Below, one piece after another: positions 15,773 through 24,595 of a DNA stretch of 64,000 bases (the stretch's first letter is position 1; each line of letters opens with the position of its first letter). Source of the stretch: JANQNX01 sp040217095 (GTDB lineage: Bacteria; Pseudomonadota; Gammaproteobacteria; Eutrophobiales; Eutrophobiaceae); NCBI GenBank assembly GCA_965229565.1, contig OZ245888.1, positions 2,232,001 to 2,296,000 of the forward strand, read 5' to 3'. Under the pieces are notes generated by a model. That model ran no database searches and had not been told where the DNA came from. It saw nothing but the letters and a program-made list of their open reading frames with translations. A program made the position numbers and the translations under genes.

Positions 15773-16774
15773 ATGGTTAAGATATTTTCCATCGTTGGTT
15801 TATTCATTGGCTTGTTGATCCTGGCCGGGCTGATCGCCTGGCAAGGACTCGGCGAAGTCGTTACGCTTTTACTCGATGGCGGTTGGCTGTTACTGACACT
15901 GCCCCTGGTATGGCTGCCCAGTTTCTTAATCCAGGTATATGGCTGGAACTACCTGTTTCCCCCTGGTCGTGTGCCGCCGTTCAAGGATTTGTTCCTGGGC
16001 ATGTGGATGGGACGTGCAATCAATACCCTGCTGCCGGTTGCCACAATTGGTGGTGAGATCGCCAAGGCGCGCCTGTTGATGCTCTGGAAACACAATGGTA
16101 TTGATGCCAGCGCCTCGGTCATGGTGGACAAGGCCGTTCAGGGACTGGCCCTGGTTCCGTGGGCAATTATAGGCACCTGCCTGATGTTGCTACTGGCCAG
16201 CGAAAACAAGTTAGCACTTTACATTGCGATTGGTACTACAATCCTGTGCCTGAACATCATTGGTTTCATGTACCTGCAACGCAAGGGGATGTTTGGTTTC
16301 AGTGCCAGGCTGGTCGGCAAGTTTAACTCTTCGGAAGGCTGGGGACGTATTACTGACAACGCTCACAACGTGGATGAAGTTGTTCGCAGTATCTACAGTA
16401 ACCGTAAATGGTTTACGGCCTCGGTGTTCTGGCGCACGGTTGGTCTGATTGTCTCAACGGCGGAGGTCTGGCTCGCCTGCTACCTGCTGGGTTTCCCCAT
16501 TAGCCTGCTGGAGGCCATCATGCTCAAGAGCCTCACTAATATCATTACCGATATTGCCTTCGTCATACCCAACGGCTACGGCGTTCAGGAAGGCGGCTTT
16601 ATTATTATCGGCAGCCTGGTTGGTCTTGCTCCCGAGGTAGGTCTCGCCGTGTCACTGGCAATTCGCATCCGCGAAGTTGTATTTGATGTGCCGGGCTTAC
16701 TGCTCTGGCATCACATTGAAGTGAAGTACCATTTAAACAAGGTAAAAGCACCTGTTAATAATGAGCTGTCTTGA
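15773..16774 (+). CDS. Lysylphosphatidylglycerol-synthase-type transmembrane (UPF0104) protein
   Basis: 333 residues with about eight hydrophobic helices. The pattern MGRAINTLLPVATIGGEIAKARLL and the later GVQEGGFIIIGSLVGL are hallmarks of the LPG_synthase_TM/UPF0104 group. These membrane parts are linked to flipping or handling of phospholipids in MprF and include AglD- and HpnL-like proteins. There is no cytosolic aminoacyl-transferase domain, so it does not make lysyl-PG. It lies 19 bases after the epimerase gene and closes the four-gene operon. A role moving the lipid made by the upstream enzymes across the inner membrane is plausible inference. Confidence 0.82.
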   Translation: MVKIFSIVGLFIGLLILAGLIAWQGLGEVVTLLLDGGWLLLTLPLVWLPSFLIQVYGWNYLFPPGRVPPFKDLFLGMWMGRAINTLLPVATIGGEIAKARLLMLWKHNGIDASASVMVDKAVQGLALVPWAIIGTCLMLLLASENKLALYIAIGTTILCLNIIGFMYLQRKGMFGFSARLVGKFNSSEGWGRITDNAHNVDEVVRSIYSNRKWFTASVFWRTVGLIVSTAEVWLACYLLGFPISLLEAIMLKSLTNIITDIAFVIPNGYGVQEGGFIIIGSLVGLAPEVGLAVSLAIRIREVVFDVPGLLLWHHIEVKYHLNKVKAPVNNELS

Positions 16775-16894
16775 GAACACCCACAAGATATCCTTGGGAA
16801 TATGTTCCCGACATTCTCTCGGACTCCGTTCCTGACTCGACCCTGCCGATTACTTTTTTATCGTACCGCCTCCCTCCCTGTAGTCGTCCACTAT

Positions 16895-16945
16895 GGTCGC
16901 GATGACAGAAGCGTGTCATCTTGAGCTTGTCGAGAGATTGAATAT
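16895..16945. repeat. Short dispersed element (copy 1)
   Basis: The stretch around GTCATCTTGAGCTTGTCGAG (16915-16934), preceded by GATGACAG, has a related copy at about 28825-28863 (GTCATTTCAAGCTTGTCGAG). The two share the core AGCTTGTCGAGA and the flanking GATGACA. Sequences of this type are spread through many bacterial genomes as non-coding repeats. The surrounding gap (16775-17019) otherwise shows only the region that should hold the ATPase promoter. Confidence 0.55.
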
Positions 16946-17019
16946 GAATAATTCATGACATTGATCAAGTCTCGTTAACAATCTTGTTTTACACTAGGCA
17001 TTCTTTAAGGGATATCACG

Positions 17020-19734
17020 ATGACTTCCACAGTAGAAACTGACACAAATATCACGCCCCGGAACTGGCATAGCCTTGAGCCTGCCCGGGTATGCGAGTTA
17101 CTGGAAACCTCCGACAAGGGGCTGACAGCTTCAGAAGTAAAGCAACGTACCGAACAATATGGTCAAAACAAACTGACCCCGCCAAAGCGGCGCACTGCCC
17201 TGCGCCGTTTTCTCGAACAATTTAATAATGTGCTTATCCTGGTATTGATCAGCGCAATTATTGTCACCGCCATTTTGCAACACTGGCTGGACAGCGCGGT
17301 TATTACCGGCGTGGTTATTATTAACGCCATTATCGGTTTTATACAGGAAGGCAAGGCCGAGAGTGCACTCGAGGCCATACGTTCGCTGCTCTCGCCGCAG
17401 TCCAGTGTATTACGTGACGGCAAGGAAATCAGCCTGCCCTCCGAACAACTGGTGCCCGGTGATATTGTGCTGCTGCAATCGGGCGACCGGGTGCCCGCCG
17501 ACATGCGTATCATCAAACAACGCAACCTGAAGATAGATGAATCTATCCTGACTGGCGAATCGGTACCGGTCGACAAGAATACCAATGCAGTTAGCGAATC
17601 TGCCTTGCTGGCTGATCGCACTTGTGTTGCCTATTCCGGCACGATGGTCACGTTCGGTACAGCCACAGGCGTCATTACCGGTACCGGCGATAATACCGAG
17701 ATAGGTAAGATAAGCAGCATGTTGGGTAGCGTGGAAGCCCTGACCACGCCGCTGGTAAGACAGATGGCCGTTTTCTCCAAATGGTTGACTTTTTTCATCC
17801 TGGTAATCGCCATCGCCACCTTGCTGTTCGGGTACTACTTCCGCGATTACAGCCTCAGCGAGATGTTTCTTGCCGCGGTAGGCCTTGCGGTAGCAGCTAT
17901 ACCTGAGGGTTTGCCAGCGATCATGACCATTACACTTGCGATTGGCGTGAAACGCATGGCCGGGCGCAATGCCATCATACGCAGACTGCCAGCCGTGGAA
18001 ACGCTAGGCTCAGTCACTGTAATCTGCTCCGACAAAACCGGGACCCTCACCCGAAACGAGATGACAGCCACGCATGTGGCCACCGCAGACAGGTTATATC
18101 GAATTGAGGGTGTGGGTTATGAACCGCATGGTGGCTGCTACGCGGATAACGAGTTGGTTGACGCACTGGATGACACCAACTTTCATAGCCTGTTGCAGGC
18201 AAGTGCTCTTTGCAATGATGCCAACCTGCACCAGGTTAATGGCACCTTCAGCATACAGGGCGACCCTACCGAGGCAGCATTGCTGGTACTGGCACAGAAG
18301 TCCGGGATTGATACCGATCTATTAAGAAAAGAAATTCCGCGTAATGACGAAATCCCGTTTGAATCCGAATATCGCTTCATGGCAACGCTTCATCATGACC
18401 ATGACAACCACGCCTTTATTTATTTGAAAGGCGCACCGGAAAAAGTGCTCGACATGTGTCATTCACAACTTCTTGGTGAAGAGACACAGCCCATAGACAA
18501 GGACTACTGGCATAAACAGATCAACCAACTGGCAAGGGATGGCGAAAGACCCCTGGCTATTGCTATACACAGGTTGGACGATCATTTGTCCGAACTGAGT
18601 TTTTCTCATGTAGAGAATGGACTGACAATGATCGGAATCGTAGGGATTACCGATCCACCTAGGCAGGAAGCTATAGAGGCTATCAAACGCTGCACAGCAG
18701 CCGGGATACAGGTAAAAATGATTACCGGCGACCATGCCTCTACGGCACAGGCCATTAGCGAGCAACTTGGCATTAATCACCAAAATGTCATCACCGGTAA
18801 TGACATGGAAACGATGTCTGACGATGACCTGAAACAGGTTGTATTGCAAACCAGCGTCTTTGCCCGTGCCAACCCGGAACATAAACTGAGGCTGGTACAG
18901 GCATTGCAATCACACCGTCACGTGGTGGCCATGACCGGCGATGGTGTTAATGATGCACCGGCGTTAAAGCGGGCGGATATCGGTATTGCCATGGGTCAGA
19001 AAGGCACGGAGGTAGCCAAGGAGACAGCGGAAATGGTACTGGCAGACGACAATTTTGCTTCTATAACCAATGCAGTAGAAGAAGGCCGCACCGTTTATGA
19101 CAATATCCGTAAGTCCATAATGTATATTCTGCCCACCAATGCTGGTGAGGCAGTCATGATAATTGTTTCAATCATGATGGGCATTACGTTGCCGATCACA
19201 CCCGTACAAATTCTCTGGATTAACATGGTTACTGCAGTGACGCTGGCCCTGTCTTTGTCATTCGAACCTGCCGAAACAAAAGTGATGCAACGACCGCCAC
19301 GCGCACCTGGCACGCCATTACTAGATCGTTTTCTTGTCTGGCGTATCTTTTATGTTTTCAGCATTATGCTGGCAGGCGCCTTCGGTTTATTTTTATACAT
19401 GCTCGAAATTGGTCACAGTGTCGATTTTTCCCGTACCGTTGCCGTAAATACCATTGTGATGTTCGAGGTATTTTACCTGTTGAACGTCCGCTACCTGTAT
19501 GCTTCAACACTGTCTCTGGAAGGGCTGTTTGGTAACCGCTACGTGGTACTGGCAATCGTACTGGTCATTCTGCTACAACTGGCGTTTACCTACCTGCCAA
19601 TCATGCAAACATTGTTTAATAGCATTGCAATTGATATTAAGACATGGGGGCTGGTTGTGCTGGTTGCTTCCTCGGTACTGGTACTGGTTGAATTTGAAAA
19701 ATGGGTGCTCAGAAGGTTCTCGCCCGCTACCTAG
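17020..19734 (+). CDS. P-type cation-transporting ATPase (P2-type, calcium-ATPase-like)
   Basis: 904 residues from ATG 17020, behind AAGGG at 17007-17011. An upstream TTG in frame is not needed. Landmarks in order: N-terminal cation ATPase domain, actuator TGES at about 178, the M4 kink PEGLP (295-299), phosphorylation site DKTGT (Asp338), nucleotide-site KGAPE, then TGDGVNDAPAL and about six C-terminal helices. This layout is that of SERCA/PMR1-like bacterial pumps. The M6 segment reads NMVTAVTLALSLSFEP and lacks the Asp that SERCA uses for calcium, so the ion may not be calcium. It is monocistronic and meets the minus-strand methyltransferase at overlapping stops. Confidence 0.9.
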   Translation: MTSTVETDTNITPRNWHSLEPARVCELLETSDKGLTASEVKQRTEQYGQNKLTPPKRRTALRRFLEQFNNVLILVLISAIIVTAILQHWLDSAVITGVVIINAIIGFIQEGKAESALEAIRSLLSPQSSVLRDGKEISLPSEQLVPGDIVLLQSGDRVPADMRIIKQRNLKIDESILTGESVPVDKNTNAVSESALLADRTCVAYSGTMVTFGTATGVITGTGDNTEIGKISSMLGSVEALTTPLVRQMAVFSKWLTFFILVIAIATLLFGYYFRDYSLSEMFLAAVGLAVAAIPEGLPAIMTITLAIGVKRMAGRNAIIRRLPAVETLGSVTVICSDKTGTLTRNEMTATHVATADRLYRIEGVGYEPHGGCYADNELVDALDDTNFHSLLQASALCNDANLHQVNGTFSIQGDPTEAALLVLAQKSGIDTDLLRKEIPRNDEIPFESEYRFMATLHHDHDNHAFIYLKGAPEKVLDMCHSQLLGEETQPIDKDYWHKQINQLARDGERPLAIAIHRLDDHLSELSFSHVENGLTMIGIVGITDPPRQEAIEAIKRCTAAGIQVKMITGDHASTAQAISEQLGINHQNVITGNDMETMSDDDLKQVVLQTSVFARANPEHKLRLVQALQSHRHVVAMTGDGVNDAPALKRADIGIAMGQKGTEVAKETAEMVLADDNFASITNAVEEGRTVYDNIRKSIMYILPTNAGEAVMIIVSIMMGITLPITPVQILWINMVTAVTLALSLSFEPAETKVMQRPPRAPGTPLLDRFLVWRIFYVFSIMLAGAFGLFLYMLEIGHSVDFSRTVAVNTIVMFEVFYLLNVRYLYASTLSLEGLFGNRYVVLAIVLVILLQLAFTYLPIMQTLFNSIAIDIKTWGLVVLVASSVLVLVEFEKWVLRRFSPAT

Positions 19735-20513
19735 ATTTTCTGCAGGATAAAGACCGCGTACTCACTGCGGTCAGTTAGCTGCAAAGGGTTTTCAAGATCA
19801 TAGTATTCATCATAGGCCGTTATGATCCTGAACTGACCTGATTTAGTCAGCAAGTGATTAAATTGTTTTAATGTATAGGTACGCAAGTCATATTCTGAAA
19901 CATGCTTCTCCTTGATAACATTCGTCACTGGCTGTAACACGACTTTTAAAGTTTCCCGTCGCTTCTTTCTATCGAGTTTTAGCAGCGACATGGTTGTTTT
20001 CACAGTCAGGCGTCCGCGGCTGTTCTTCCAACGTATGACGCGAGATTTAATCTCCACGTCAGTCAACAAATGCAGTCCAAGCACATAGATTCCCGCTGGC
20101 TTGAGTGCCTTTGCCATGCATTGCAGGTGTGCCAGTGCCTGCTGTTCGGTTATCAGGTGCCGAAAGGTATCCACGGTGCAAAATGCAATATCAAACCTCT
20201 GCCTGGTCCTGAAGTCACACATGTCCGCCTGGATAACTCTTGCGTGTAGGCCTTGCCGCTGCAGTTTATCCCTAAGATATCGCAGGCTGTGGGGATTGAT
20301 ATCAAGGCCCGTGCAGTCAAAGCCTTCTTTTGCCAGTGGCAGCAGTAGTCGTCCAGTGCCACAAGCCGGCTCCAGTAAACGTAGTTTTCCCCGGTAACGA
20401 TACGATTGACAAAGTTTCTTCAGAAACAGTAATTCGTCACGCATCTCGTGAGTGAACGAGACGTCGTAATAAACAGGCAGGTTGTACCAGTTCTGACTTT
20501 CAGTTTTTTTCAT
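19731..20513 (-). CDS. Class I SAM-dependent methyltransferase
   Basis: 260 residues. Motif I is LLEPACGTGRLLLPLA, followed by an acidic end of strand two (GLDINPHSL) and motif II/III segments (VIQADMCDF, IAFCTVDTFRHL). This is the seven-stranded Rossmann methyltransferase fold. The C-terminal half (KTTMSLLKLDRKKRRETLKV, TYTLKQFNHLLTKSG) is a substrate-side beta sheet often seen in small-molecule methyltransferases. The substrate is unknown. The gene converges with the ATPase gene, sharing four bases at the stops, and starts 237 bases from the divergent HELVH gene. No sign of an operon. Confidence 0.83.
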   Translation of the reverse strand: MKKTESQNWYNLPVYYDVSFTHEMRDELLFLKKLCQSYRYRGKLRLLEPACGTGRLLLPLAKEGFDCTGLDINPHSLRYLRDKLQRQGLHARVIQADMCDFRTRQRFDIAFCTVDTFRHLITEQQALAHLQCMAKALKPAGIYVLGLHLLTDVEIKSRVIRWKNSRGRLTVKTTMSLLKLDRKKRRETLKVVLQPVTNVIKEKHVSEYDLRTYTLKQFNHLLTKSGQFRIITAYDEYYDLENPLQLTDRSEYAVFILQKI

Positions 20514-20631
20514 TTTATATTAGTGGCTTACGTAGAAGCCGGGATCTCACTTGTCTATTTGTACAGTCGTACATGAAAGTTAACTGCCATAGATGTGTCT
20601 ATTTTTTAACCTTATTTTTAAGATTTTATCT

Positions 20632-20673
20632 ATATTCACTACTATCCTAATACATATTCACTACTATCCTAAT
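20632..20673. repeat. Tandem 20-bp direct repeat in divergent promoter region
   Basis: ATATTCACTACTATCCTAAT occurs at 20632-20651 and again, identical, at 20654-20673, a period of 22 bases or about two helical turns. It lies about 80 bases before the ATG of the HELVH gene and 120 bases from the start of the divergent methyltransferase gene. Two identical boxes on one DNA face are what a dimeric or cooperative regulator would need. No regulator can be named. Confidence 0.7.
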
Positions 20674-20750
20674 GCTTCACTTGATAGCGTAAATAATTCA
20701 AGTTTATCCGGTAATAGTCGTTAACGTGTAATTACACAGGTGCCATTTTT

Positions 20751-21638
20751 ATGCAAAACAATCCGACTGATTTCAATCGTTTGAATAATTCCGGACCGAG
20801 AAAAACTGGCTGGCTGACCCGTCTCGCATCGGTTTTTTCAAAGAAACGGTTTTCCAGAGATGCCATAGTCCACCCCTGTGTCATCAACGGTGTCCAGACT
20901 CTGGTTTATCCACGTGGCCTGGCAAAAAAAGATCCCCGGGCCTTCCGTGTTATAAAGCAGTATGCCCACGTAAACGGTTTTAACCTGAAGGAAGACCAGC
21001 GCGCCGACTTCCTTGAAGGCGTCAAACGTGTTCAAAACAAAAAACTTGCCAACGTTGTTTCCGTTATTGCACTAAGTGCAAAGCTCGGGCTTATGTCGCA
21101 TCCGATCGCTGCAGCGGAAGTAAACAGGTTTACGCAATCTGATTTTGCCGTAACTTCTTCTATACAACATGTGTCTGATCACGTGATTAACCTGGACAGT
21201 TATGATAACGAAAAGGATTTGGCAAAGACACTCATGTTATGGATTGGTCAACATACCTCGCTACCGCAGGAGCAATTAAATGTTCCAGAAATAACAAAAG
21301 TTTCTGGTTACGAGATTGCCAGCATTGCATTTGGAGGACAGATTCCGAAAAACGTCGACCCGGAGAAATTACAAATATACGGTCTATATAATTTTCATGA
21401 AAAGACAGTTTACTTGCTTGACTCAATAGACCTGGATACTACCGAAGGCAAAAGTATCTTGTTACACGAACTGGTACACTTTATCCAATATGAAATGAAC
21501 CTGGAAAAAGACGCCGCATGTATGAATGAACTAGAGGCCCTGGCTTATACCCTGGAAGCCCGGTTTCTTGATACAAACCAGCATCATCATAATATTAGCA
21601 AGAAATACATTGATAAAATAAGTCAATGCAAAACGTAA
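20751..21638 (+). CDS. Uncharacterised protein with HELVH metallopeptidase-like motif
   Basis: 295 residues. A basic N-terminus (about 1-45) has no normal signal peptide. A hydrophobic Ala- and Ser-rich stretch is at about 95-115 (KLANVVSVIALSAKLGLM). At about 240 is SILLHELVHFIQYEMN, an HExxH zinc motif, followed 16-20 residues later by Glu-rich NELEALAYTLEARFLD, which could supply the third ligand in gluzincin style. Just before the motif, YGLYNFHEKTVYLLDSIDL fits the edge strand seen in such peptidases. The N-terminal 100 residues may act as a pro-region or an effector-like export signal, which is speculative. It stands alone between the direct-repeat promoter region and the convergent APS-kinase gene. 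Confidence 0.62.
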   Translation: MQNNPTDFNRLNNSGPRKTGWLTRLASVFSKKRFSRDAIVHPCVINGVQTLVYPRGLAKKDPRAFRVIKQYAHVNGFNLKEDQRADFLEGVKRVQNKKLANVVSVIALSAKLGLMSHPIAAAEVNRFTQSDFAVTSSIQHVSDHVINLDSYDNEKDLAKTLMLWIGQHTSLPQEQLNVPEITKVSGYEIASIAFGGQIPKNVDPEKLQIYGLYNFHEKTVYLLDSIDLDTTEGKSILLHELVHFIQYEMNLEKDAACMNELEALAYTLEARFLDTNQHHHNISKKYIDKISQCKT

Positions 21639-21640
21639 AA

Positions 21641-22273
21641 TCAGGTTTCGTAATCAAAAGATATCAATTCACGTTCATGCAGTAGTTGAATTAGTGCGCT
21701 AACACAATCTTCTACCGTATTCGTATTGGTATCCAATACCAGTTCAGGGTTTTCGGGTTCTTCATAGGGAGAAGATATCCCGGTGAAGTTCCTGATTTCA
21801 CCCTTCCTCGCTTTTTCATAAAGGCCTTTCACGTCCCTCGCTTCACACACGGCAAGCGGCGCACTAACGTGGATCTCCAGGAACTCGCCCTCACGCAACA
21901 TGTTGCGGACTATGTCCCGGTCTTTACGAAAAGGTGAAATAAAGGAGGTCAGCACCAGTACGCCTGCCTCCATCATCAGTTTACTCACTTCACCAATACG
22001 TCGGATGTTTTCTTCACGGCTGTCATCATCAAAACCCAGGTCCTTGCAGAGTCCCTTGCGGATATTATCGCCATCCAGCACATATGTTCTCACATGGCGT
22101 TTGTGCAGGTAGTCTTCGAGGGCATGGGACAGGGTAGATTTACCGGCGCCGGACAGTCCCGTAAACCAGACCACGGCACTTTTGTGACCATTCATCAATT
22201 CGCGGTCATGGCGATAGATAGTCGGTTCGTGCCAGACGGTATTCTTATTGGGATTGGGGTCTTTCATGTTCAT
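21641..22273 (-). CDS. cysC: Adenylylsulfate (APS) kinase
   Basis: 210 residues. The P-loop is GLSGAGKST (39-47), followed by the family blocks LDGDNIRKGLCKDLGF, RRIGEVSKLMMEAG and FISPFRKDRD, and a later IRNFTGISSPYEEPENPEL. This is a complete stand-alone CysC that phosphorylates adenylylsulfate to PAPS, the donor for sulfotransferases or for PAPS reductase. ATG codons at 22273 and 22267 are both possible. No ATP sulfurylase (CysD/CysN) or PAPS reductase gene is adjacent. The gene is divergent from the aminotransferase gene and converges with the HELVH gene, so it could serve a sulfation step elsewhere in the genome. Confidence 0.93.
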   Translation of the reverse strand: MNMKDPNPNKNTVWHEPTIYRHDRELMNGHKSAVVWFTGLSGAGKSTLSHALEDYLHKRHVRTYVLDGDNIRKGLCKDLGFDDDSREENIRRIGEVSKLMMEAGVLVLTSFISPFRKDRDIVRNMLREGEFLEIHVSAPLAVCEARDVKGLYEKARKGEIRNFTGISSPYEEPENPELVLDTNTNTVEDCVSALIQLLHERELISFDYET

Positions 22274-22448
22274 TCAGGAAAAATCTATTGTAGTTTCATG
22301 TACGAGTGTGAATCCTAGCAGAACTTGTCCACGGACGAACCTTGTCTGTGCTGAATTGTCCACATATCGGGTTTTTTATTGATATAGATCGCTTTTTTAT
22401 GAATTTAGCTACATTATAATCAGCAGGAATTTGCACCTATTTTGAACT

Positions 22449-23861
22449 ATGAGCATCAATATTCACGATATTATAAATAGCGCCCGCGGCGAGAACTATA
22501 GCCTGCATGAGCAGCATATGAACCCGCGCTTCGTCAAGACCCTTACCACTATCGGGTTTAACAAGTGTTATACCAGGGCCGAGGGCCAGTACCTGTGGGA
22601 CACCGAGGGTCGCCGCTACATTGATATGCTGGCCGGCTACGGGGTCTTTAATTTTGGCCGCAATAACCCGGAAATACGCCAGGCCATGATCGATTTCATG
22701 GGCATGGACTATCCCAGCCTGGTGCAGATGGAAGCACCGCTGGTATCGGGACTGCTGGCAAAAGAACTCAAGAATAAGATGCCCAATGAACTTGATTATG
22801 TCTATTTCTCAAATTCCGGTACCGAGGGCGTGGAAACCGCGATCAAGTACGCGCGCTGTGCCACCAAACGCGATGGCATCGTCTTTGCCAACAAGGCCTA
22901 TCACGGCCTCAGCAATGGTTCCCTTTCCATTAATGGCGACGAAACTTTCCGCGAAGGCTTCGGTACCCTGCTGGATAATTGTTTCAAGATCCCGTTTGGC
23001 GACAGCGAGGCACTGGAGCAGGTGCTATCGAAACAGAAGATCGCTGCCTTTATCGTGGAACCTATCCAGGGCAAGGGCGTAAATATTCCACCGGCCGGAT
23101 TTATGCAAGAAGCACAGGCGCTATGTAAGAAATATGGCACGCTGTTCGTGGTGGACGAAGTGCAGTCTGGAATGGGCCGTACCGGCAAGTTTCTCGCGAT
23201 TGAACATGAAGGCGAAAACATGGACCCGGATATCGTGGTGTTATCAAAGTCGCTATCCGGTGGTTACGTACCCGTAGGAGCCGTACTGACGCGTAAATGG
23301 ATTTATAACAAGGTTTATTCATCCATGAACCGTTCCGTGGTGCACTCTTCTACTTTTGGGCAGGGTAGCCTTGCCATGGTAGCGGGTCTCGCCAGCCTGA
23401 ACTACCTGGATGAGAACAACCTGATGGAAAACGCCACCAACATGGGCAAACTGCTAGGTGAGCAGTTGCTGGCGATGAAAGATGAATATGAATTTATCAA
23501 GGACATCCGCTGGCGTGGCCTGATGCTGGCCATTGAATTTGCCAGCCCGAAATCGATGTCCCTCAAGGCCGCCTGGGCCCTGGCTCACAAGCTGGACAAG
23601 AGCCTGTTCCCACAAGCCGTGACCATACCGTTGTTACAGGATCATGGCATTATCACGCAAGTGGCCGGCCATAATATCGACGTTATCAAACTGATCCCGC
23701 CGTTGATTATTGATGAAGGTGATGTAAATTATTTTGTCAGCTCATTCCGTTCGGTGATGGACTTGTTACACAAGTTCCCTGGCCCATGCTGGGAAGTGAT
23801 TTCCCGAATCGGAAAGTCCTCGTTCCCTAAAGGTGCAGACGTCTCACACGCAACTTCCTAG
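22449..23861 (+). CDS. Class-III PLP-dependent aminotransferase
   Basis: 470 residues. The fold-type I aminotransferase landmarks are present: SNSGTEGVETAIKYAR for phosphate binding, FVVDEVQSGMGRTG with Asp236 opposite the PLP nitrogen, and the Schiff-base Lys267 in VLSKSLSGG. The family transfers omega- or alpha-amino groups (acetylornithine, diaminobutyrate, beta-alanine and fatty or polyketide aldehyde aminotransferases). A short C-terminal extension (about 430-470) is unlike housekeeping members. The gene ends four bases inside the convergent phosphopantetheinyl-transferase gene. Its location beside the ole/PKS locus allows a role on a keto or aldehyde lipid, but no direct evidence supports a specific substrate. 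Confidence 0.88.
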   Translation: MSINIHDIINSARGENYSLHEQHMNPRFVKTLTTIGFNKCYTRAEGQYLWDTEGRRYIDMLAGYGVFNFGRNNPEIRQAMIDFMGMDYPSLVQMEAPLVSGLLAKELKNKMPNELDYVYFSNSGTEGVETAIKYARCATKRDGIVFANKAYHGLSNGSLSINGDETFREGFGTLLDNCFKIPFGDSEALEQVLSKQKIAAFIVEPIQGKGVNIPPAGFMQEAQALCKKYGTLFVVDEVQSGMGRTGKFLAIEHEGENMDPDIVVLSKSLSGGYVPVGAVLTRKWIYNKVYSSMNRSVVHSSTFGQGSLAMVAGLASLNYLDENNLMENATNMGKLLGEQLLAMKDEYEFIKDIRWRGLMLAIEFASPKSMSLKAAWALAHKLDKSLFPQAVTIPLLQDHGIITQVAGHNIDVIKLIPPLIIDEGDVNYFVSSFRSVMDLLHKFPGPCWEVISRIGKSSFPKGADVSHATS

Positions 23862-24595
23862 TTTGTAATCACGTGTGCGTTGATGTGTAGCTTGTTGTTA
23901 TTCACAGCAACTGCCGTTGCATAACCAGGCACGGTGGCAGGTTGGTAAGTGTACCAGTCTCCTTCCGCCTTTACTTCGCTGGATAGTATTACCGGTGCCG
24001 CCTTGATCTTTTCATCCAATGACACCGTGATCTTGTTCAGACCAAGACCGACACCGGTTCCCTCGGCCTTGATAAATGCCTCCTTGCGCGTCCAGCAACG
24101 ATAAAAAGCAGCAAACTGTTCCTCCAGGTCGAGTTCCTGTAGTACGGCAAACTCTTGCTGGCTAAATGAACGGAAGGCCAGTGACCTCAAATCAATCGTG
24201 CTGGATGTCTCCTCTATATCGACACCGACCTTGTTGGTGAGAGTGAATGCATACAAGGCATAATGGCCTGAGTGTGACAGGTTAAACTCTATCTGTTTGC
24301 CCATGTGAGTATGGTTGACCCCGGGCTTGCCGTGCTCACCATAACTAAAATAAATATCTTCCGGTCTGGTATCTACCAGGCAACGGGATAACAACTCACG
24401 CAGGACAACACGGGCATTAATATACTGTTCGCGTTTATCCTTTACCTTTAGTTTTTCTGCGCGTTGTTGTTCATTTTTTGGAAGAATGTCAACCAGTTTC
24501 CCGGCATCAAACAGCCGCAGGTCCACCAGGTAAACCTGTAGTTTATCTTCTGCCAGTCCAATCTTTTCTGGCACGTATTTACTTAGTGCACTCAT
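23858..24595 (-). CDS. Sfp-type 4'-phosphopantetheinyl transferase
   Basis: 245 residues. The two core motifs of the superfamily are present: VGVDIEE (magnesium and CoA binding) and CWTRKEAFIKAEGTG. An upstream KPGVNHTHMGKQIEFNLSHSG block matches the Sfp/Gsp group that activates secondary-metabolism carrier proteins. The enzyme transfers phosphopantetheine from CoA to Ser of acyl carrier protein domains. Its ATG overlaps the oleD stop by four bases, so it is translated with the ole genes. The expected substrate is the ACP array of a Pfa-type synthase. The 2196-residue synthase in this window has no ACP, so the target is probably the PfaA-like protein at the right edge. Confidence 0.92.
   Translation of the reverse strand: MSALSKYVPEKIGLAEDKLQVYLVDLRLFDAGKLVDILPKNEQQRAEKLKVKDKREQYINARVVLRELLSRCLVDTRPEDIYFSYGEHGKPGVNHTHMGKQIEFNLSHSGHYALYAFTLTNKVGVDIEETSSTIDLRSLAFRSFSQQEFAVLQELDLEEQFAAFYRCWTRKEAFIKAEGTGVGLGLNKITVSLDEKIKAAPVILSSEVKAEGDWYTYQPATVPGYATAVAVNNNKLHINAHVITN

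Noticed and set aside
14770..16774. Hopanoid genes hpnA and hpnL
   Set aside because: Similar folds, but no squalene-hopene cyclase or other hpn gene is present.
20632..20673. CRISPR array
   Set aside because: Only two units with a 2-base spacer and no cas genes.
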